Shown here one piece after another: positions 59,907 to 64,000 of a stretch of DNA of 64,000 bases (positions are counted from its first letter, which is position 1; every line of letters starts with the position of its first letter). Position numbers and translations under genes: made by a program. The DNA is from Oceanobacillus arenosus (lineage in GTDB: Bacteria; Bacillota; Bacilli; Bacillales; Amphibacillaceae): the NCBI RefSeq assembly GCF_003369575.1, contig NZ_PIOC01000023.1:108857-172856 (forward strand), read 5' to 3'. The notes below the pieces were generated by a model. The model saw only the letters and a program-made list of their open reading frames with translations, was not told the DNA's origin and made no database searches.

Positions 59907-62807
59907 ATGGCAGATTATACATTAAGTGCAAAAATAACCGGTGATGCATCCGGTTTTACGAAAGCCTTTGGTGCTGCAGAGGAGAAATTGAAAGGCTTAT
60001 CAGACAAGGTAAAAGGCATTGGAAAGAATATCAGTGGATTCGGAAGCTCATTAAGCAGTGTTGGTGATAAATTAACAAGTGGTATAACTACACCGGCAGT
60101 TGCTGCAGCTAGTGCACTAACTGGAATAACGCTTGTAAAAGGTTTTAATCGTTTAACTGGAATTGATAATGCACAGGCAAAATTAAAAGGTTTAGGCCAC
60201 GATGCAAAAAGTGTAGAAGAAATCATGAATTCTGCATTGGAATCCGTTAAAGGTACATCATTTGGAATGGATGAAGCAGCGACAACAGCAGCAAGTGCGG
60301 TGGCAGCAGGAATTAAACCAGGAAAAGATTTAACAAGGTATCTGTCACTAACAGGAGACGCAGCAGCAATTGCGGGTTCATCCATGGCTGAAATGGGTTC
60401 TATTATTAACCAAGTACAGACTTCCCAAGTAGCGTACACAGATAATCTTAACCAACTAGCCGATAGGGGTATACCAATTTATCAATGGTTAGCAGATGAA
60501 GCAGGAGTTGCTGCATCTGAAGTAAAAGATATGGCTTCTGATGGTAAGATCTCTTCTGAAATGTTCTTAGCAGCAATCGAGAAGAATATAGGCGGTGCTG
60601 CTAAAACAATGGGTGAATCCTCATTTACTGCAGCAATTTCTAATATTGGAGCTTCCATATCACGAATAGGAGCGAACTTTTTAGATGCTGGAGGTGAAGC
60701 AGGTGGATTCTTTTCTACTGTTAAGCCATTGCTTACCGATTTCAATAATTCATTAGGGGTTGTGGAAGAAAAAGCAGCAGAATTAGGTGTGAAGTTTGGT
60801 CAGGCCTTTAATGACTTCCTAGATAAAGCAAGTGAATTGAAATCGAAGTTTGATGGTTTATCGCCGTCTATGCAAGGCATTATTTTAAAGACGGCTGCAA
60901 TTGGCACAGCTATTGCAGTAGGGATTGGTCCGGCGTTAAAAATTATAGGTACTTTGACAACCGGATTCGGTGGTTTAGTATCAATTTTAGGATTTTTATT
61001 AAGTCCTATTGGATTGATAATGACTGCTATTGTTGGTTTAGCTGCTATATTTGGTTATCAAATGGCTACCAATGAAGAATTTAGGAGTAGTTTTATAACA
61101 ACCTTTGAAAATATACGTGAAAAAGTCACTTCTATTGTAGATACTGTTATTTCGAAAGTACAGAGTATATGGTCAACAATACAGCCAGTGCTTTCGACAG
61201 TGGCTAGTACATTAAGTACAGCATTTTCAAATGCAGTCCCGGTCATTCAGTCAGCATTCAGTAATCTGGGACCTCAGGTTGTAACGGTATTTCAAACGAT
61301 TTGGAGTATTATCCAATCAGTAATTCCAGTAATAACAACATTTGTAACTAGCATTGTTGAGGGTTTTAATGCAGCAGGTGGAGCTGGAAGTGAATTTGGT
61401 TTGCAACTATTAAATATTTTTATAGGGCTTAATCCAATTATAAAAGGTGCTATCCTGTTGTTCCAAAACTTCGGACCACAAATAATAGCAGCGTTTCAAC
61501 AAATAGCGACAATGCTTATTCCCATAGTTACGACTATTGGTACAGCAATCGGTCAAATAGCGAGTGCGGTCATACCAATATTTATGAGTGTATTGGCTTC
61601 CTTAATTCCAATAGTAACGCAAGTAGGAACTATGCTCATGACGACACTAGGAACGATAATTCCAATTATCACTAATTTGTTTAACAACCTAGTGCCTATT
61701 ATTATGATGGTAGTGCAACAGATAGCGCAGATCCTTGCGGTAGTCATTCCATTAGTTGCAAACCTTATAGGGGCTTTAATACCGGCTATATCTATGCTGA
61801 TTCAAGGAATAATGAATATCGTAACTGCAGTAGCGCCAGCGTTTATTGCAATCATTCAAGCAATTGGTGCAGCAATTCAACTAATACTACCGATTATCAG
61901 TAGTATTCTGCAAACAGTGATCCATGTAATAACGAATATTATTTCAGTAGTAACGCCTATAATTGGCTTTATTGTCGGAGTTATTTCTACCATCATAGGT
62001 ATAATTGCACCAATCGTAACATTTATTGCTGGAGTAATGACAAGCATATTTGCTTTGATACGCCCTATCGTTACGGTTGTAACTGGTGTATTTGATACCG
62101 TAACTCAGGTTATATCAAGTGTTTGGCAGGGCGTAATGCGCTTCACAGGTCAGGTATTCACATCGATAGGAACGGTAATAAGTGGGCTATCTGGAGTAGT
62201 GAGCGGCGTTTTCAATGCTATCAGTGGAACAGTCTCACGGGTAATGAATGGAGTGTCTAGCACTATAACTGGAGTATTTTCAGCGATTCAAGGTGCTTGG
62301 TCTGGATTAACCGGCTTTGTCGATGGTGTATTTGGAGGTATATCTACATCCGTTCAGAAATTAGTGGGACAAGTAAAAGGCTTTGTTAATGGTGTAATCG
62401 GTGGCGTAAATAGTGCAATCGGTATTATTAATAAAATCCCAGGGGTTAGCATCGGAAAAATCCCTATGTTAGCAAGAGGTACTGACAACTTTGGCGGTGG
62501 ATTTGCTCGAATTAACGAAGGCGGTCGCGGTGAGCTTGTTATGATGCCTAGTGGTGCGCAAGTTATTCCTCATGATGTATCGATGAAATATGCTAGAGAA
62601 TCAGCGAAAGCAGCCGGAACGAGAGAAACAAGACCAAGTGGAGAGAATATGGCATCTTCATTAAGAAACGCACTAGAAGGTTTAATTATCGATAACCGTA
62701 TCTCAATCGGTGAAAAAGAATTTATTCAAGCAACAGGTAAACCTATGATGCGTTATATCGATAGTCAAACAAAAGACGCAGGACGTAGAGGGGGGCATAG
62801 AAGGTAA
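59907..62807 (+). CDS. Tape measure protein
   Basis: A 966-residue protein that sets tail length and passes into the cell with DNA. The N-terminus has the tape measure domain (AAEEKLKGLSDKVKGIGKNI, then FNRLTGIDNAQAKLKGLGHD). A very hydrophobic repetitive middle (about residues 310-760, many I/V/T-rich helices) follows, and a C-terminal glycine-rich GGGFARINEGGRGELVMMPS then GAQVIPHDVS. Taking the usual 0.15 nm per residue, the tail would be about 145 nm long. AGGGAGG precedes ATG 59907. Confidence 0.93.
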   Translation: MADYTLSAKITGDASGFTKAFGAAEEKLKGLSDKVKGIGKNISGFGSSLSSVGDKLTSGITTPAVAAASALTGITLVKGFNRLTGIDNAQAKLKGLGHDAKSVEEIMNSALESVKGTSFGMDEAATTAASAVAAGIKPGKDLTRYLSLTGDAAAIAGSSMAEMGSIINQVQTSQVAYTDNLNQLADRGIPIYQWLADEAGVAASEVKDMASDGKISSEMFLAAIEKNIGGAAKTMGESSFTAAISNIGASISRIGANFLDAGGEAGGFFSTVKPLLTDFNNSLGVVEEKAAELGVKFGQAFNDFLDKASELKSKFDGLSPSMQGIILKTAAIGTAIAVGIGPALKIIGTLTTGFGGLVSILGFLLSPIGLIMTAIVGLAAIFGYQMATNEEFRSSFITTFENIREKVTSIVDTVISKVQSIWSTIQPVLSTVASTLSTAFSNAVPVIQSAFSNLGPQVVTVFQTIWSIIQSVIPVITTFVTSIVEGFNAAGGAGSEFGLQLLNIFIGLNPIIKGAILLFQNFGPQIIAAFQQIATMLIPIVTTIGTAIGQIASAVIPIFMSVLASLIPIVTQVGTMLMTTLGTIIPIITNLFNNLVPIIMMVVQQIAQILAVVIPLVANLIGALIPAISMLIQGIMNIVTAVAPAFIAIIQAIGAAIQLILPIISSILQTVIHVITNIISVVTPIIGFIVGVISTIIGIIAPIVTFIAGVMTSIFALIRPIVTVVTGVFDTVTQVISSVWQGVMRFTGQVFTSIGTVISGLSGVVSGVFNAISGTVSRVMNGVSSTITGVFSAIQGAWSGLTGFVDGVFGGISTSVQKLVGQVKGFVNGVIGGVNSAIGIINKIPGVSIGKIPMLARGTDNFGGGFARINEGGRGELVMMPSGAQVIPHDVSMKYARESAKAAGTRETRPSGENMASSLRNALEGLIIDNRISIGEKEFIQATGKPMMRYIDSQTKDAGRRGGHRR

Positions 62808-63613
62808 TGCTTAGTATTGATGGTGTGCATATTACAAACGATTTAGGATTAAAACTATTACCAGATTCAAGCGAGCCTATGCTCCCCGAAACGAGAGATA
62901 GCTCAATAGTAATACCTGGAATGCATGGACAACATAGTTTTCAATCATACTTGGGGGCAAGAGTATTGACTCCAAGTATATTGATTCCTACACAAGCTAT
63001 GTATCATGAAGTGCAGCGCATTGTACGTAATGTTTCCAAGTTGATTCTTGATGATTGGGGACGGCCAAAAGAAGTTGAACTAATTTATGATTATGAACCG
63101 GATATGTTTTATCGAGCAAAGTATAGCGGTAACATTGACGTTAATAGGATTTATAAACTTGGGATGTTTCCTATTCCGTTTGTTGCAGATAAACCTTGGG
63201 CAATCGCAACCGTTGAAAATCACGAAATCAATTGGGGTAGCGATAAAATAACTTTTAAAGCTCCCTATTCGTTTAGAACAGTAGCAATCAATGACGAGTT
63301 AATAACATCGCCAAAAACACTAGAAACTTATATAAATGGCTATGCTTTAAGACCAACAATAATAATAAGTGGTTCCGGTAATAACGTGACTTTCCGAGCA
63401 AATGGGAAGTCTTTTTCTTTGAAGAATTTTAGCAATTCATCATTTGTTATAAATGGTGAGAATTACACAATCCTTAAAAATGGTGCAAATGGATACGGAG
63501 AAAAGGTTGGTAAGAACTTCTTAGAACTGTTACCAGGGATGAATCAAGTACAGATAACAGGAGACAGCATGAACTTTAACTTAGCGATTATCGTTCGAGA
63601 TCAATACATGTAG
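62807..63613 (+). CDS. Distal tail protein (Dit)
   Basis: A 268-residue baseplate hub protein. MLSIDGVHITNDLGLKLLPD then SSIVIPGMHGQHSFQSYLGA, SILIPTQAMYHEVQRIVRNV and FYRAKYSGNIDVNRIYKLGM match siphovirus Dit proteins, with an N-terminal ring domain and a C-terminal galectin-like part. The ATG overlaps the tape-measure stop (TAATG). Confidence 0.88.
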   Translation: MLSIDGVHITNDLGLKLLPDSSEPMLPETRDSSIVIPGMHGQHSFQSYLGARVLTPSILIPTQAMYHEVQRIVRNVSKLILDDWGRPKEVELIYDYEPDMFYRAKYSGNIDVNRIYKLGMFPIPFVADKPWAIATVENHEINWGSDKITFKAPYSFRTVAINDELITSPKTLETYINGYALRPTIIISGSGNNVTFRANGKSFSLKNFSNSSFVINGENYTILKNGANGYGEKVGKNFLELLPGMNQVQITGDSMNFNLAIIVRDQYM

Positions 63614-63631
63614 AAAAGGATGGTGGTGATT

Positions 63632-64000
63632 TTGGTACTAGAAAAGATAGATATTGAAGGTGGAGAAGATTTAGCTTCTGGAGCAGTTAAAATTAATAAA
63701 GCGATTGATGCATCGGATAAAGCACAGGGTGATGCATCTAACGCTCTCTCAAAATCAAGTGAAGCGATACAAACTGCAACAAAAACCTCAGAAGACATGC
63801 AAGCCATTATTAGGGAACAAACACAGAATGGTGATCTTGCTCCAGAGGTCGCACAAGCAAGAGATGGGTATGCAACTTTAGGGGATAATCTGAATTCAAT
63901 ACATCAGAATTTGGCACAAATGGCATCATTATCTTATGTCGATGCTATTTTAGCTAGTTTAGGAAATGGAGCGCCCAAAGAGGCGTTTTTTTCTTTACCT
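63632..64000 (+). CDS. Tail fibre/baseplate protein, N-terminal part (runs off window)
   Basis: The frame is open from TTG 63632, behind GGTGGTGAT, to the window end (123 codons). It begins LVLEKIDIEGGEDLASGAVK, continues with a coiled coil of Ala/Ser-rich heptads, then VAQARDGYATLGDNLNSIHQ and LGNGAPKEAFFSLP. This helical stem with an ARDGYATLGDNL motif is common at the N-terminus of baseplate or receptor-binding proteins of Bacillota siphophages. The receptor-binding part lies outside. Confidence 0.7.
   Translation, partial: MVLEKIDIEGGEDLASGAVKINKAIDASDKAQGDASNALSKSSEAIQTATKTSEDMQAIIREQTQNGDLAPEVAQARDGYATLGDNLNSIHQNLAQMASLSYVDAILASLGNGAPKEAFFSLP

Larger units (their letters stand above)
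30986..64000 (+). mobile_element. Siphovirus-type prophage in comFA (right end beyond window)
   Basis: The module order is that of a temperate siphophage: integrase and repressor leftward; cro-like, replication, late regulator, terminase, portal, capsid and tail genes rightward. The structural genes look intact, with a small and a large terminase, portal, capsid and tail genes without stops. Lysis genes and the right attachment site are not in this window. The organisation recalls comK-type prophages of Listeria in that it splits a competence gene with a serine integrase. Confidence 0.95.

Noticed and set aside
30986..64000. CRISPR arrays, tRNA and rRNA genes
   Set aside because: No spaced identical repeats of CRISPR type and no tRNA-like CCA-ended cloverleaf or rRNA segment was seen here or in the host part. 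The iterons at 46841 are too short and irregularly spaced for CRISPR.

Overview
The window looks like a low-GC Bacillota chromosome, most likely a motile, spore-former-type Bacillaceae of the Oceanobacillus/Virgibacillus/Ornithinibacillus kind. The evidence is the order yvyE-degS-degU-degV-comFA, a sinI-sinR pair, a PBP3-type penicillin-binding protein, AGGAGG ribosome binding sites with frequent TTG/GTG starts, and a dispersed repeat with terminal inverted repeats of a type seen in this group. The genus is inferred from gene content, not measured.

Bases 1-30,500 are host chromosome. They hold, in order: the 3' end of a large coiled-coil ATPase gene; a decayed lytS fragment; a motility/chemotaxis block (motA, motB, a methyl-accepting protein, cheX-like, cheA, cheW); an MFS transporter and a HAD phosphatase; a decayed LysR regulator; a YdjO-like zinc-finger protein; pflB-pflA for anaerobic pyruvate cleavage (minus strand); a PRK06851-type P-loop protein; an IDEAL-domain protein; a complete four-gene ECF transporter (S, T, A, A') with a palindromic operator candidate; pbpC and an LCP-family gene (minus strand); sinI-sinR; a VanZ-like gene; yvyE; then degS-degU-degV leading into comFA.

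From about 30,985 to the right edge the window is a siphovirus-type prophage, cut off by the window end. It lies inside comFA: the helicase gene reads normally through its zinc-finger region and stops where the Walker A motif should begin. A large serine integrase sits next to this junction and is probably co-transcribed with a LexA-like (S24) repressor. A divergent switch with four operator-like sites separates the repressor from a Cro-like gene. The rightward early region holds many small genes, a DUF2800/DUF2815/family A DNA polymerase module, HNH and MazG-like genes, a probable beta-clamp-like protein, an unusual CbxX/SpoVK-type AAA+ ATPase, a VapE-type primase-helicase, a nine-unit iteron array (best replication origin candidate), a VRR-NUC nuclease and an SNF2 helicase. 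An ArpU/RinA-like late regulator, a terminator-flanked PH-domain gene, and the packaging, head and tail genes follow. The tail chaperone pair carries a clear -1 frameshift site.

The points of most interest are the comFA interruption at the Walker A codons (a possible competence switch like comK prophages of Listeria), the iteron array, the clamp-like and AAA+ genes in the phage replication region, an element pair with terminal inverted repeats, and sinIR lying between two direct copies of a hairpin repeat.
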